DNA of 62,772 bases from Methylibium sp. (GTDB lineage: Bacteria; Pseudomonadota; Gammaproteobacteria; Burkholderiales; Burkholderiaceae_C): assembly GCA_013824165.1 (NCBI GenBank), contig PNNH01000088.1, positions 1 through 62,772 of the forward strand, read 5' to 3'. Made by a program: the position numbers and the translations under genes. Under the pieces are notes generated by a model. That model did not search any database. It was not told where the DNA came from and was given only the letters and a program-made list of their open reading frames with translations. Shown here one piece after another: positions 46,617-61,730 of this stretch (position 1 is the first letter of the stretch; every line of letters begins with the position of its first letter).

Positions 46617-47265
46617 AATAGCTTGGTTCGCCGCCGCAGCGGCATCTATTTCGTCCGCCTTGTCGTCCCCCCAGCCCTGCGCACACTTGCCGGCAAACGC
46701 GAGCTCATCAAGTCGACGGGACACAGCAACCGCCAGGCAGCCAAGGTTGTAGGCAGTCGCCTCCTGGCCGTCATGCGGCAGTGGCTGGCTGACTTGGCAG
46801 AACAACGCTTGCACCCCATGGATCTTGATCGAATTGCAGCCGGACACCCGGCGATAGGCATCACTACACACCTGAGCCTGAACAAGGCAGCAGACCTGAG
46901 CGGTTTCACCGAAGCTGAACTCTTGGGCTTTGCAGCGAACACGCAGCTTGATCTGCTGGTCGAGGTGCATCAATTGCGTGGCCACTGGGTACCGCTTGCC
47001 GACCTGGATCGCGCGCCGGCATCTGAGGGCGGCGGGCTGGAGCTGCCAGCCAATGCGACCTACCTGCCTAGCAGCGCGCGCTCATGCATCGAATCAGGGT
47101 GGTTGCGTGTAATGGGTGACGACCTTTCTGCGGTCGCACAAGCCCTCCTCTCCTCTCGCCCAGCCTCGTTGGTAGCTCTGACCAGCCCTCGAGGCAATGA
47201 CCAAGCCTTCATCCCGGATGAGACTCACTCCCTTCATTCCGGACACGCTGAACCGGCCACGATAG
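46614..47265 (+). pseudogene. truncated phage-type tyrosine integrase
   Basis: The first ~60 residues (LVRRRSGIYFVRLVVPPALR, STGHSNRQAAKVVGSRLLAVM) look like the N-terminal (DUF6538-type) region of tyrosine recombinases that use tRNA genes. The frame stays open to 47393 (259 codons), but it shows no catalytic domain with the R-H-R-Y residues. From about 47266 the DNA encodes an IS3 transposase tail in another frame. The possible starts are TTG 46614 and TTG 46623. Confidence 0.75.
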
Positions 47266-47415
47266 AAAGAACACGCAGGGAGAGGACACCGCTTCGAGTC
47301 GTTGGAGCATGCCAGCCGACTGATCGGAGACTGGATCCACTTCTACAACCACAGGCGCCCACATCAGGCACTGAACATGAAGACCCCCGCTGAGGCATTC
47401 GCATTAGCGGCCTGA
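47266..47415 (+). pseudogene. IS3-family transposase C-terminal remnant
   Basis: In the frame ending at TGA 47413-47415 the DNA reads LIGDWIHFYNHRRPHQALNM followed by TPAEAF, the standard C-terminus of IS3-group OrfB transposases. A stop codon at 47263 closes the frame upstream, so the catalytic DDE part is missing. It overlaps, in another frame, the end of the integrase ORF. Confidence 0.85.
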
Positions 47416-47458
47416 CCTGAGCGGGATTTGCTGGGTCAATACACAGTCTCTTCCCGGA

Positions 47459-47501
47459 TGTACAACCGGCATGTACAAAAATCACGGCGATTCGTGTACA
47501 A
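47459..47501. repeat. triple TGTACAA repeat
   Basis: TGTACAA occurs at 47459-47465, 47472-47478 and 47495-47501, inside the element remnant. Spacing is 13 and 23. No gene follows within the element. It might be part of an old IS end or operator. The surrounding 47416-47588 stretch has no gene. Confidence 0.4.
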
Positions 47502-47588
47502 AGAACAGCACACAAACAACTCATCCGCGCCTGTAAAGCCGAGACCTACCTAGGAAAATTCAGAGTTGGACTTGGTCGTGGGTAGGAC

Positions 47589-47605
47589 TCCCTTCACCCG
47601 CTCCA
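47589..47605. repeat. attR-like copy of the tRNA 3' end
   Basis: Exact copy of TCCCTTCACCCGCTCCA from tRNA-Gly, marking the far border of the insert. Confidence 0.85.
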
Positions 47606-47714
47606 GTCAACGATCCGGCTGCGAGCGCCCTGTCCGTGTGGCGCACCCGGACGCTGCTGATCGCGCATGAAACAGTCGTCCAAGAGCATTGCCCAATGAA
47701 CGCCTGGTCACCAC

Positions 47715-49709
47715 GTGCCTGACGCCACGAATCCGAACCCAGCAGCCGTCAAGCGCTATGGCATGGGCTTGGCCGGCCGGGCAGCGCTGATCACGGCCCT
47801 GGCCTTCTTGCTGGCCTTCCTGACTGCGGGCCTGATCGCCCTGAACTTCTTCGAGCGGCAGTACGTCGAGCAGACCGCTCAGCACCAGTACAAGCTGCTG
47901 CGAGCGCTGGCCGATGGATTGGACAGCGAACTGCAGACATCGCGGGCCGTGCTTGCCGCGGCAGCAGTCCAGGTGAATGCAGCGGTGCTGCACGATCAGG
48001 CCTCAGCCGAGCGCTTCCTCGATTCACGCACCTTCTTGCGCCGCCGTTTCGAGCTCGGCCTGCTGCTGGTTCGGCAAGAGCCGACCCCCTGGATGGCCAG
48101 CGACACCAGCAGCCGCACCCAGCTGCAGGACCTCAGCCCCGCGGAAATCGACATGCTGGCCCGCTTGCGGGCAACCGGGCAAGCGCAGTTGTCACGTGTG
48201 TTTGCCGGCAAGCAGGGCGAGCCGGTGCTCAGCATGGCCGCAGCGGCAGCCGGTGGCATCGCCCTTGTCGGGCGCCTGTCGATTCTTTCGGCTGAGAACG
48301 CCGGCGATCTGCGCCACCACAAGATCGGCGATTCCGGCTACCTCTTCATGACGAGTGCCGAACGCCTGATGCTGATGCATCCTGACAGCCAAAGGCTCTT
48401 GCGCACCGCGGCAGAGCCCGGCCAGAACAAGGGCTACGACCTCGCGATCGAGCAGGGTTTCGAAGGCAGCATGGAGACCACCAACAGCACCGGGCTGCGC
48501 AGCCTCAGCTCTTTCGCCCGATTGCCCTCGGTCGGTTGGGTGCTGGCGGCCAACTATCCGAAGTCCGAAGTCGAAGCACCCTACTGGCGCTCCGTCACCG
48601 CCGTTTCAACTTTGACGGCAGTGACCGTGATCAGCCTGCTGGCCTTGCTGCTGCTGCTGCTCAACCGTCTGTTCGCGCCCTTGCGGCAGCTGCGTGCCCA
48701 CCTCAGCCAAGTCGGCGCAGGCCATGCGCAGCAGTTTGCCGGCAATGCGTCAGGCGAAATTGCCGAGATCGCGCAGGCCTACAACGAAATGATCGCCCGC
48801 CTCGACTCCAGCGAGCAAGCGCGCCAGGAGCAGCAGGCGCTGGTGGTGTCGCTGAATGAGCAGCTTGAAGCCCGTGTGGTGCAGCGCACCCTGGAGCTGC
48901 AGCATGCCAACGACGAGCTGTCTGCATCGCTGAGTCATATTCAGACCATGCAGGGCGATCTGCACAAAGCCGAGAAGCAGGCATCGCTGGGACGCATGCT
49001 GTCCAGCATCTCGCATGAGCTGAACACACCGATGGGCAATGCGCTGTGTACCGCCGAGGCGCTTCGCGCCCGCACGCGCGATCTGCGCCTTGCCGTCAGC
49101 GACGGCAAGCTCTCGCGGAGCCAGTTGAACGACTTTCTGCAGTTCAGCAGCCAATCGAGCGAACTGGTCGAACGCAATCTGGCACGCGCAGCCAATCTCC
49201 TGGACAACTACAAGCAGCTCAGTGAGCTGCCGATGCAACACCCGCAGCGCGCAGTCGAACTGCGCCGCCTCACTGAAGAGTTGCTGCACAGCCACCAGGC
49301 TGCGAGCACCAAGCTGCAGGTTCAAGTGCTCAACGATATCCCGGCGGATCTAAGCGTCGCGATGGATGCCAGCAGCCTGATGCTGATCGTCGACAAGCTG
49401 TTGATGAATGCATTGGATCACGGCGTTACCGAGGGCAGCGCTGCTCAGATCCGTCTCTCAGCCTGCCTGGACGACAAGCAAGTGCTGGTGCTGGAAGTGC
49501 AGGACAACGGCGCCGGCATCGCCACCGCCGATCTGGGCCGCGTCTTTGATCCGATGTTCACCACCAAGCTGGCGCAAGGCCATTCAGGGCTCGGCCTGAC
49601 CCTGGTGCATCGTCTGGTCACCGAAGTGCTGGGCGGCGAGGTCCGCCTGCACAACCGGCCAGGCCTCGGGCTGCGGGTGGAGATCCGCCTGCCTGTTCAG
49701 CAGCGCTGA
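47715..49709 (+). CDS. membrane Cache-HAMP sensor histidine kinase
   Basis: A 664-residue kinase. TM1 is AALITALAFLLAFLTAGLIALNFF. A periplasmic Cache-type sensor follows (GDSGYLFMTSAERLMLMHPD-like pattern), then TM2 (LTAVTVISLLALLLLLLNRLF), HAMP, a coiled coil, a dimerisation helix with the H-box SSISHELNTPMGN, and a HATPase with VQDNGAGIATADLGRVFDP and SGLGLTLVHRLVTEVLGG. The start is GTG 47715 or ATG 47763. No response regulator gene is on its strand; the GGDEF regulator converging 44 bases away may be its partner. Confidence 0.9.
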   Translation: MPDATNPNPAAVKRYGMGLAGRAALITALAFLLAFLTAGLIALNFFERQYVEQTAQHQYKLLRALADGLDSELQTSRAVLAAAAVQVNAAVLHDQASAERFLDSRTFLRRRFELGLLLVRQEPTPWMASDTSSRTQLQDLSPAEIDMLARLRATGQAQLSRVFAGKQGEPVLSMAAAAAGGIALVGRLSILSAENAGDLRHHKIGDSGYLFMTSAERLMLMHPDSQRLLRTAAEPGQNKGYDLAIEQGFEGSMETTNSTGLRSLSSFARLPSVGWVLAANYPKSEVEAPYWRSVTAVSTLTAVTVISLLALLLLLLNRLFAPLRQLRAHLSQVGAGHAQQFAGNASGEIAEIAQAYNEMIARLDSSEQARQEQQALVVSLNEQLEARVVQRTLELQHANDELSASLSHIQTMQGDLHKAEKQASLGRMLSSISHELNTPMGNALCTAEALRARTRDLRLAVSDGKLSRSQLNDFLQFSSQSSELVERNLARAANLLDNYKQLSELPMQHPQRAVELRRLTEELLHSHQAASTKLQVQVLNDIPADLSVAMDASSLMLIVDKLLMNALDHGVTEGSAAQIRLSACLDDKQVLVLEVQDNGAGIATADLGRVFDPMFTTKLAQGHSGLGLTLVHRLVTEVLGGEVRLHNRPGLGLRVEIRLPVQQR

Positions 49710-49718
49710 ACAGGCAGG
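49688..49718. repeat. perfect 14-bp hairpin over the kinase stop codon
   Basis: CCTGCCTGTTCAGC (49688-49701) and its exact complement (49705-49718) enclose AGC. The TGA stop is in the right arm. No T-run follows, so it may protect the 3' end or pause RNA polymerase between the converging genes. Confidence 0.5.
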
Positions 49719-49753
49719 GGCATCGCCTATGCAGCGGGCCGCCCTGGCCGGAC

Positions 49754-50704
49754 TCAGGCTGCCAGCGCCAGATCTGGCAAAAGCTGGGCGCAAACCTGGC
49801 CTCGCCCCTGGGCCTTGGCACGATAGAGCTGGATGTCTGCCTGCGCCAGCATCGAGTCCATCGTGCAGGTCGGGCCGGGCGAACCGACGGCGACCCCCAC
49901 GCTGACGGTCACGAGATCGCACACATCGGACAGCACATGCGGCACCCGCAGCGCACGCACCGTCTGCTCTAGCGCATGCGCCACGGCACGCGCACCGGCC
50001 TCGTCAGTCTCGGGCAGCACACAGGCGAACTCCTCGCCGCCAAAACGGCAGACGATGTCGCCAGGCCGCTTGAGCACCGTGCGCAACGCCAGCGCCACAC
50101 TGCGCAGGCAGTCATCGCCGGACAGATGACCATAGTGGTCGTTGTAGCTCTTGAAGAAGTCGACATCGATCAGCGCGATGGCCAGGCTGCTCTTGTTGCG
50201 CTGCGCGCGCTGCAACTCGGCGTTGAATCGCTCATCGAAGAAGCGCCGGTTGTGCAGGCCCGTGAGCCCGTCGATGAAGGCCAGTTCACGCAGCAGATCG
50301 GACTGCAGCTTGAGCTTGAGCTGGGTTCGCGCCCGAGCCCGTACAACGGCCGGGTTGAACGGCTTGCTGATGAAGTCGACCGCTCCGCAATCCAGTCCGC
50401 GGGTCTCGGTCTCGGCATCCTGATGCGCGGTGACGAAGATCACCGGCGTCTCGCGCAGCTGCGGATCCGCCTTCAGGCGCAGGCAGACCTCGAAACCATC
50501 CATCTCCGGCATCTGCACATCGAGCAGCACCAGGTCCGGCAACTGCTGGCTGCACAACTGCAGCGCCTGAGCCCCGGAAGTCGCCATGAAGACCTGGCAG
50601 TCGGCAGCAAAGACCCGGTGCAAGGCTTGAATATTCAGCGCCTGGTCGTCGACGATCAGCAGGCGTGGCTTGCGCCCCAGCAGCTCGTGCAGTTCAGTGT
50701 GCAA
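49754..50704 (-). CDS. REC-GGDEF diguanylate cyclase response regulator
   Basis: A 316-residue, PleD-like enzyme. The receiver has D62 (LVLLDVQMPEMDG). The GGDEF domain has active site GGEEF (222-226) and, five residues before it, the inhibitory I-site RPGD (213-216), so c-di-GMP synthesis should be feedback-inhibited. The start appears to be TTG 50704, with GGAG 6 bases upstream; no ATG or GTG is near. It lies 24 bases after the big hybrid kinase and is probably its output. Its product could act on the PilZ protein of this window. Confidence 0.9.
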   Translation of the reverse strand: MHTELHELLGRKPRLLIVDDQALNIQALHRVFAADCQVFMATSGAQALQLCSQQLPDLVLLDVQMPEMDGFEVCLRLKADPQLRETPVIFVTAHQDAETETRGLDCGAVDFISKPFNPAVVRARARTQLKLKLQSDLLRELAFIDGLTGLHNRRFFDERFNAELQRAQRNKSSLAIALIDVDFFKSYNDHYGHLSGDDCLRSVALALRTVLKRPGDIVCRFGGEEFACVLPETDEAGARAVAHALEQTVRALRVPHVLSDVCDLVTVSVGVAVGSPGPTCTMDSMLAQADIQLYRAKAQGRGQVCAQLLPDLALAA

Positions 50705-50728
50705 GGCGGGCTCCAGCTTCGAAGCAAA

Positions 50729-56287
<5,559 letters not shown>

Positions 56288-56350
56288 CTGTGAATAGACC
56301 CCTTGTCAGCGGCGGCGCACGCTCGGCGAGCCGGACCGGGCACGACCACC

Positions 56351-57838
56351 CTACTTCTGGATATCGCCGAGACAGAGGTACTTCAGCTCGACGTAATCAT
56401 CGATGCCGTGATGCGAGCCCTCGCGTCCGAGCCCGGACTGCTTGACACCGCCGAAGGGCACCTCGGCCACCGAGATCAGGCCGGTGTTGACGCCCACCAT
56501 ACCGTACTCGAGCGCCTCACCAACGCGGAAGATGCGGCCGATATCCCGGCTGAAAAAGTAGCTTGCCAGGCCGAACTCGGTGTTGTTGGCCAGGGCAATG
56601 GCTTCGGCTTCGCTCTCGAACCTGAATACCGGCGCCACCGGGCCGAAGGTCTCCTCGCGCGCGCACAACATGCCGGGCTTGGCATCGGCCAGCACGGTGG
56701 GCGCAAAGAAGCGGGCGCCCAGATCTTCACGGCGCTGACCGCCAGCCAGCAGGCGGGCTCCTTGGGCCAGCGCATCGGCCACATGCGATTCGACCTTGCT
56801 GAGAGCCTGGTCGTCGATCAGCGGCCCCTGGTTGACTCCAGGCTCGAAGCCATTGCCGACTTTGATCTCACCCACCTTGGCCGCCAGCTTCTCGACAAAG
56901 GCGTCATAGATGCCCGACTGCACATAGAAGCGGTTGGCACAGACACAGGTCTGGCCCGCATTGCGGTACTTGCTGGCCAGCGCCCCTTCGACAGCGGAAT
57001 CCAGATCGGCGTCGTCGAACACGATGAAGGGCGCATTGCCGCCCAGTTCCAGCGATAGCTTCTTGATCGTCGGTGCACATTGCTTCATCAGGATGCGGCC
57101 GACCTCGGTGGAGCCGGTGAAGGACAGATGCCGCACCACATCGCTTTCACACAGCACATGGCCGATCACCACTGAGTTGTCGGCGTCGGCGCTTAGCACA
57201 TTCAGCACGCCGGCCGGCATGCCTGCGCGCTGGGCCAGTTCAGCCACAGCCAGCGCGCACAGCGGAGTCGCCTCGGCCGGCTTGATGACCACCGTGCAGC
57301 CGGCCGCCAGAGCAGGCGCCACTTTGCGGGTGATCATGGCAATGGGGAAGTTCCAGGGCGTGATGGCTGCGCAGACGCCCATCGACTGCTTCAGCACCAG
57401 ATAGCGCTTGTTGTTGTCGGTGGTCGGAATGGTCTCGCCGTAGATGCGCTTGCCCTCTTCGGCAAACCACTCGACGAAGCTGGCGCCATAGACCACCTCG
57501 CCACGGGCCTCGGCCAGCGGCTTGCCCTGCTCGGCGGTCATCAGCCGCGCCAGATCGTCGGCATGCTTGATGAGCAGCTGATACCAGCGCATCAGCGTTG
57601 CGGCCCGCTCCTTGGCCGTCTTGCTGCGCCAGGCGGGCCAGGCATTGTTGGCGGCGGCAATGGCGGCTTCGGCTTCAAGCGCGCCGACATTGGCGACATC
57701 TGCCAGATGCGCGCCGGTGGCCGGGTCGAAGACGGCGAAGCTCGACTGAGCGCTGACCCACTCGCCATTGATCAGGGACTGGGTCTTGAGCAGGCTGGCG
57801 TCTTCCAGCGCTGCCAGGGGGCTGGTCTTGCTATCCAT
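56351..57838 (-). CDS. gabD: succinate-semialdehyde dehydrogenase (NADP+)
   Basis: A 495-residue aldehyde dehydrogenase. The family patterns are LELGGNAPFIVFDDADLDSAV (general-base Glu) and GQTCVCANRFYVQ (catalytic Cys), with the cofactor region ITPWNFPIAMITRKVAPALAAG. Length and the LINGEWV start match GabD, which oxidises succinate semialdehyde to succinate in GABA breakdown. Closely related glutarate-semialdehyde (DavD) enzymes cannot be excluded. The frame opens 25 codons earlier, but ATG 57838 has GGAG in place. It is upstream of the hybrid kinase on the same strand (63-base gap). Confidence 0.93.
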   Translation of the reverse strand: MDSKTSPLAALEDASLLKTQSLINGEWVSAQSSFAVFDPATGAHLADVANVGALEAEAAIAAANNAWPAWRSKTAKERAATLMRWYQLLIKHADDLARLMTAEQGKPLAEARGEVVYGASFVEWFAEEGKRIYGETIPTTDNNKRYLVLKQSMGVCAAITPWNFPIAMITRKVAPALAAGCTVVIKPAEATPLCALAVAELAQRAGMPAGVLNVLSADADNSVVIGHVLCESDVVRHLSFTGSTEVGRILMKQCAPTIKKLSLELGGNAPFIVFDDADLDSAVEGALASKYRNAGQTCVCANRFYVQSGIYDAFVEKLAAKVGEIKVGNGFEPGVNQGPLIDDQALSKVESHVADALAQGARLLAGGQRREDLGARFFAPTVLADAKPGMLCAREETFGPVAPVFRFESEAEAIALANNTEFGLASYFFSRDIGRIFRVGEALEYGMVGVNTGLISVAEVPFGGVKQSGLGREGSHHGIDDYVELKYLCLGDIQK

Positions 57839-57914
57839 TGCAAACTCCACACAACAAGAACGGGAACACCGCACTCTACCCGCTCGGCTGGGCGGCGCTG
57901 ACGGAGCCCGCACC

Positions 57915-57920
57915 TATAAT
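57915..57920 (+). promoter_or_regulatory. -10 element before alaS
   Basis: TATAAT lies 57 bases before the alaS ATG. No clear -35 is seen. Confidence 0.45.
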
Positions 57921-57977
57921 CAAAACCCTCCCAAAATCAAGCATTTACCGCGTGCGGTGTGAGCAGAAAGCCCCGGA

Positions 57978-60605
57978 ATGAAAGCAGCTGAGATTCGCCA
58001 AACCTTTCTGAAGTTCTTCGAGTCCAAGGGCCACCAGATCGTGGCGTCCAGCCCGGTCGTGCCGGGCGACGACCCGACGCTGCTGTTCACCAATGCGGGC
58101 ATGAACCAGTTCAAGGACGTGTTCCTGGGCTTCGACAAGCGCGCCTACAGCCGCGCCACCACCAGCCAGAAGTGCATCCGCGCCGGCGGCAAGCACAACG
58201 ACCTGGACAACGTCGGCTACACCGCGCGCCACCACACCTTCTTCGAAATGCTGGGCAACTTCAGCTTCGGGGATTACTTCAAGCATGACGCCATCTCCTT
58301 CGCCTGGGAGTTGCTGACGACCAAGTTCATGCTGCCGGCCGAAAAGCTGTGGGTGACGGTCTATGCCGAGGACGACGAGGCTTACGAGATCTGGAACAAG
58401 GTGGTGGGCGTGCCCGCCGAGCGCATCGTGCGCATCGGTGACAACAAGGGCGGCCGCTACATGTCCGACAACTTCTGGATGATGGGCGACACCGGCCCTT
58501 GCGGCCCCTGCACCGAAATCTTCTACGACCATGGCCCCGATGTGGCCGGCGGCCCTCCGGGCAGCCCGAACGAAGACGGTGACCGCTATATCGAGATCTG
58601 GAACAACGTCTTCATGCAGTTCAACCGCACCGAAGACGGCGTGATGCACAAGCTGCCCAAGCCCAGCGTCGACACCGGCATGGGCCTGGAGCGTCTGGCG
58701 GCCGTGCTGCAGCATGTGCACAGCAACTATGAGATCGACACCTTCGTCGGTCTGCTGGCTGCGGCCAAGGCAGCTGTGGATGGCGCCGGTGCCGGTGACT
58801 GCAACAAGGACAGTGCCTCGCTGAAGGTCATCGCCGACCATATCCGCGCCTGCAGCTTCACCATCGTCGACGGCGTGATCCCGGGCAACGAGGGCCGCGG
58901 CTATGTGCTGCGCCGCATCGCCCGCCGCGCCATCCGCCATGGTTACAAGCTGGGTGCGCGCACGCCCTTCTTCCACAAGATCGTGGCCGAACTGGTCACG
59001 CAGATGGGTGATGCCTACCCGGAACTGCGCCAGGCGCAGGCCCGCGTCACCGAGGTGCTGAAGCAGGAAGAGGAGCGCTTCTTCCAGACCATCGCCAACG
59101 GCATGGAGATTCTCGAAGGCGCGCTGGCAGGTGACGCCAAGCAAGTGGACGGCGAAACCGCCTTCAAGCTGCATGACACCTACGGTTTCCCGGTCGACCT
59201 GACCGCCGACGTCTGCCGCGAGCGCGGCGTGACAGTGGATCAGGCCGGCTTCGAAGCGGCGATGAATCGCCAGCGCGAGCAGGCACGTGCCGCCGGCAAG
59301 TTCAAGATGGCCCAGGGTCTGGAGTACAAGGGCACGCCCACCGCCTTCCATGGCTACAACCATCTGGTCTGCGAGACCTCGGCCGTGACCGCTGTCTATG
59401 TGGACGGCGTTGCCGTTGCCGAAGCCAAGGCCGGCGACGATGCCGTGGTGGTGCTGGATCACACGCCCTTCTACGCCGAGAGCGGTGGCCAGGCCGGCGA
59501 CAACGGCGAGCTGCGCAACAACACGAGCCGCTTTGCGGTCGAGGACACGCTGAAGATCCAGGCCGATGTCTTCGGCCACCACGGCCGCGTGCTGGAAGGT
59601 GCCATCAAGGTCGGCGATGTCTTCGCGGCCAAGGTCAATGCCGAAGCCCGCGCCAAGACGGTACGCAATCACAGCGCCACCCATCTGATGCACAAGGCCC
59701 TGCGTGAAGTGCTGGGCAGCCATGTGCAGCAGAAGGGTTCGCTGGTGAATGCCGAGCGCACCCGCTTCGACTTCGCGCACAACGCGCCGATGAGCGCTGA
59801 GCAGATCGCCAAGGTGGAGAGCCTCGTGAACGCCGAGATCCTCGCCAATGCGGCTGCCGACGCGCAAGTGATGGCGCTGGAGGATGCGCAAAAGAGCGGC
59901 GCGATGATGCTGTTCGGCGAGAAGTACGGCGAGACGGTCCGTGTGCTGAGCATCGGCTCCTCGAAAGAGCTGTGCGGCGGCACCCACGTCAAGGCGACCG
60001 GTGACATCGGCCTGTTCAAGATCGTGGCCGAGGGCGGTGTTGCCGCCGGTGTGCGCCGCGTCGAAGCCGTCACCGGCGACAACGCGCTGGCCTATTTGCA
60101 GTCGCTGGAGTCCACCGTGCAGGCCGTGGCTGGCACGCTGAAGGCGGCACCGGCCGAGCTGGAGCAGCGCCTGCATGCGGTGCTGGATCAGGTCAAGGCG
60201 CTGGAGAAGGAGCTGGCCGCTGCCAAGAGCAAGCTGGCCTCCGCACAGGGCGACGAGTTGCTGGCACAGGCGGTCGACGTCAAGGGCCTCAAGGTGCTGG
60301 CCGCCACGCTGGTGGGCGCCGATGCAAAGACCTTGCGCGAGACCATGGACAAGCTCAAGGACAAGCTGAAGACCGCTGCCATCGTGCTGGCCGCAGTGGA
60401 TGGCGACAAGGTGCAACTGGCTGCCGGCGTCACCGCCGACTCGATCGGCAAGCTCAAGGCCGGCGATCTGGTGAACTTCGTTGCTCAGCAGGTAGGCGGC
60501 AAGGGCGGCGGCAAGCCGGACTTGGCCATGGCCGGCGGCACCGATGCCAAGGCCCTGCCTGCGGCCCTGGCCGGTGTGCAAGCCTGGGTGGCAGCCAAGC
60601 TCTGA
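57978..60605 (+). CDS. alaS: alanyl-tRNA synthetase
   Basis: An 875-residue AlaRS that charges tRNA-Ala. The class II catalytic core begins [22 protein letters not shown]. The editing domain has the zinc residues HSATH ([11 protein letters not shown]) and CGGTH ([12 protein letters not shown]). The C-terminal C-Ala part has [13 protein letters not shown]. Length is normal. A strong terminator follows. Confidence 0.98.
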   Translation: MKAAEIRQTFLKFFESKGHQIVASSPVVPGDDPTLLFTNAGMNQFKDVFLGFDKRAYSRATTSQKCIRAGGKHNDLDNVGYTARHHTFFEMLGNFSFGDYFKHDAISFAWELLTTKFMLPAEKLWVTVYAEDDEAYEIWNKVVGVPAERIVRIGDNKGGRYMSDNFWMMGDTGPCGPCTEIFYDHGPDVAGGPPGSPNEDGDRYIEIWNNVFMQFNRTEDGVMHKLPKPSVDTGMGLERLAAVLQHVHSNYEIDTFVGLLAAAKAAVDGAGAGDCNKDSASLKVIADHIRACSFTIVDGVIPGNEGRGYVLRRIARRAIRHGYKLGARTPFFHKIVAELVTQMGDAYPELRQAQARVTEVLKQEEERFFQTIANGMEILEGALAGDAKQVDGETAFKLHDTYGFPVDLTADVCRERGVTVDQAGFEAAMNRQREQARAAGKFKMAQGLEYKGTPTAFHGYNHLVCETSAVTAVYVDGVAVAEAKAGDDAVVVLDHTPFYAESGGQAGDNGELRNNTSRFAVEDTLKIQADVFGHHGRVLEGAIKVGDVFAAKVNAEARAKTVRNHSATHLMHKALREVLGSHVQQKGSLVNAERTRFDFAHNAPMSAEQIAKVESLVNAEILANAAADAQVMALEDAQKSGAMMLFGEKYGETVRVLSIGSSKELCGGTHVKATGDIGLFKIVAEGGVAAGVRRVEAVTGDNALAYLQSLESTVQAVAGTLKAAPAELEQRLHAVLDQVKALEKELAAAKSKLASAQGDELLAQAVDVKGLKVLAATLVGADAKTLRETMDKLKDKLKTAAIVLAAVDGDKVQLAAGVTADSIGKLKAGDLVNFVAQQVGGKGGGKPDLAMAGGTDAKALPAALAGVQAWVAAKL

Positions 60606-60628
60606 CGATAAGTCGGACAATGTATGAC

Positions 60629-60659
60629 GCAAGGGCCCCTCGCGGGCCCTTGCCTTTTA
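60629..60659 (+). terminator. rho-independent terminator after alaS
   Basis: Perfect 10-bp stem GCAAGGGCCC (60629-60638) and GGGCCCTTGC (60644-60653), loop CTCGC, then CTTTTAT. Confidence 0.9.
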
Positions 60660-60682
60660 TCCCGCAAGACAAGGACAAGGCC

Positions 60683-61384
60683 ATGAGCCAGGACATCGAC
60701 CACGACAACACCGAGCGGCTTGCCGCACTGCTTTCGCTGCTGGCTGCGGCTAGCGAGGACGATGAGGCACCGGTGCCGATCGACATGCTCGATGGCTATC
60801 TCACCGCGCTGATCTGCGGCCCCCAGGTGGTTTCGCCTCTGGCTGCGATGGATGCGCTGTTCGGCGAGGACTGGGCGGCCGTGCTGGATGAGCAGGAGCA
60901 GACCGAAGCCTTCGTCGAAGCCCTGCATGTGCGCTGGAACGAGATTGCCGAGAGCCTGGACCCCGAAGTCCTGCTGGCAGAACCGGAGGCCATGCATCTG
61001 ACACCGCTGATCACCGAGTTCGATGAGGCAACCAAGGCCGATTTGTTGGCGCAGCGTGTGCTGAGCTCAGCGCAACTGGCGCAACTGCCCTCGCCGGGGG
61101 TGATCTGGGCCGAAGGCTTCATGCTGGCCGTGCAGGATCACGAAGACAGCTGGTACATCCACGACGACGAAAGCCAGGCCGGCCAGATGCTTGATGCCAT
61201 GCTGCTGGCCATCGCCGCTGTAGCCATGCCTGAAGGCGAACAGCGCGCGAGTTACATCGCCGAGGCCTACGACGAAGACGTGGATGTGGACCAGAACGTC
61301 CTGATCGACGATGCGCTGTTCTCGGCACAGGACCTGCGCCTGTTCTGGCTGCAGAACCCGACGCCCGAGGGCGAACTCCACTGA
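60683..61384 (+). CDS. UPF0149 (YecA/YgfB-like) protein
   Basis: A 233-residue acidic protein of the UPF0149 family, with IDMLDGYLTALICGPQVVSPLAAMDALFG at its start and a second conserved block (VIWAEGFMLAVQD). YecA of E. coli ends with a Cys-rich SEC-C zinc tail; this one lacks it and ends PTPEGELH. The open frame reaches back into the alaS terminator, so ATG 60683 is taken. Function unknown. Confidence 0.88.
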   Translation: MSQDIDHDNTERLAALLSLLAAASEDDEAPVPIDMLDGYLTALICGPQVVSPLAAMDALFGEDWAAVLDEQEQTEAFVEALHVRWNEIAESLDPEVLLAEPEAMHLTPLITEFDEATKADLLAQRVLSSAQLAQLPSPGVIWAEGFMLAVQDHEDSWYIHDDESQAGQMLDAMLLAIAAVAMPEGEQRASYIAEAYDEDVDVDQNVLIDDALFSAQDLRLFWLQNPTPEGELH

Positions 61385-61402
61385 GGGTGGTCTGGTGCGT
61401 CC

Positions 61403-61624
61403 TTGCACTTGGACGCGCACCAGCAGCCAGGAGCCAACCTGCGTGGCAGCAGAACGCAGGGCGACACTGTCGCCAAGTTGCCACCCGGCTTGACGCTGGC
61501 GATCACTGGCCTGGATACTCAAGGCATGTCCTGCGTTTTCACCCCTGCCCAGCTGATGTCGCTATCCCAGCGCCATGGCGTGCGCATGTTTAGCCATGCC
61601 TGGAGCATGTGGGGGCGCCCTTAG
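61403..61624 (+). CDS. possible small hypothetical protein
   Basis: A 73-codon frame between the UPF0149 gene and a strong terminator (61665-61691). Its second half has GC-rich third positions typical of local genes, and the terminator shows that transcription from this side ends there. Against it: there is no ATG or clear ribosome site near the front (TTG 61403 is the outermost start), the front lies in a hairpin loop (61392-61423), and I do not recognise the product. Confidence 0.25.
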   Translation: MHLDAHQQPGANLRGSRTQGDTVAKLPPGLTLAITGLDTQGMSCVFTPAQLMSLSQRHGVRMFSHAWSMWGRP

Positions 61625-61664
61625 CGGCAGGCGCAGCACCCAGGCAGTCATCACGAACCCGACG

Positions 61665-61691
61665 AAGCCCGCTGAATCAGCGGGCTTTTTT
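61665..61691 (+). terminator. rho-independent terminator
   Basis: AAGCCCGCTGA (61665-61675) and TCAGCGGGCTT (61677-61687) form a stem followed by TTTTTT. It acts in the plus direction, ending transcription from the UPF0149 gene region. Confidence 0.85.
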
Positions 61692-61730
61692 GCTTTTCAA
61701 GCACACCACCCTCAGCCAACAGGAGCCCAG

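Larger units (their letters stand above)
46532..47605. mobile_element. decayed integrative element at tRNA-Gly
   Basis: A 1.07-kb insert lies between two copies of the tRNA 3' end. It holds an integrase N-terminal fragment, an IS3-family transposase tail and non-coding sequence. Base composition looks less GC-rich than its neighbours. No complete gene is left, so it is a scar of a larger element that lost most of its cargo. Confidence 0.8.

Noticed and set aside
46614-47393. Intact 259-residue gene
   Set aside because: Only the N-terminal integrase part is recognisable; the last ~43 codons overlap an IS3 tail in another frame, so it is a chance open extension of a broken gene.
57945-60632. 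895-codon frame on the minus strand
   Set aside because: It is entirely antisense to alaS; its length is an effect of GC-rich codon use.
61067-61522. 151-codon frame on the minus strand
   Set aside because: It is mostly antisense to the UPF0149 gene, and the plus-strand frame has the conserved family motifs.
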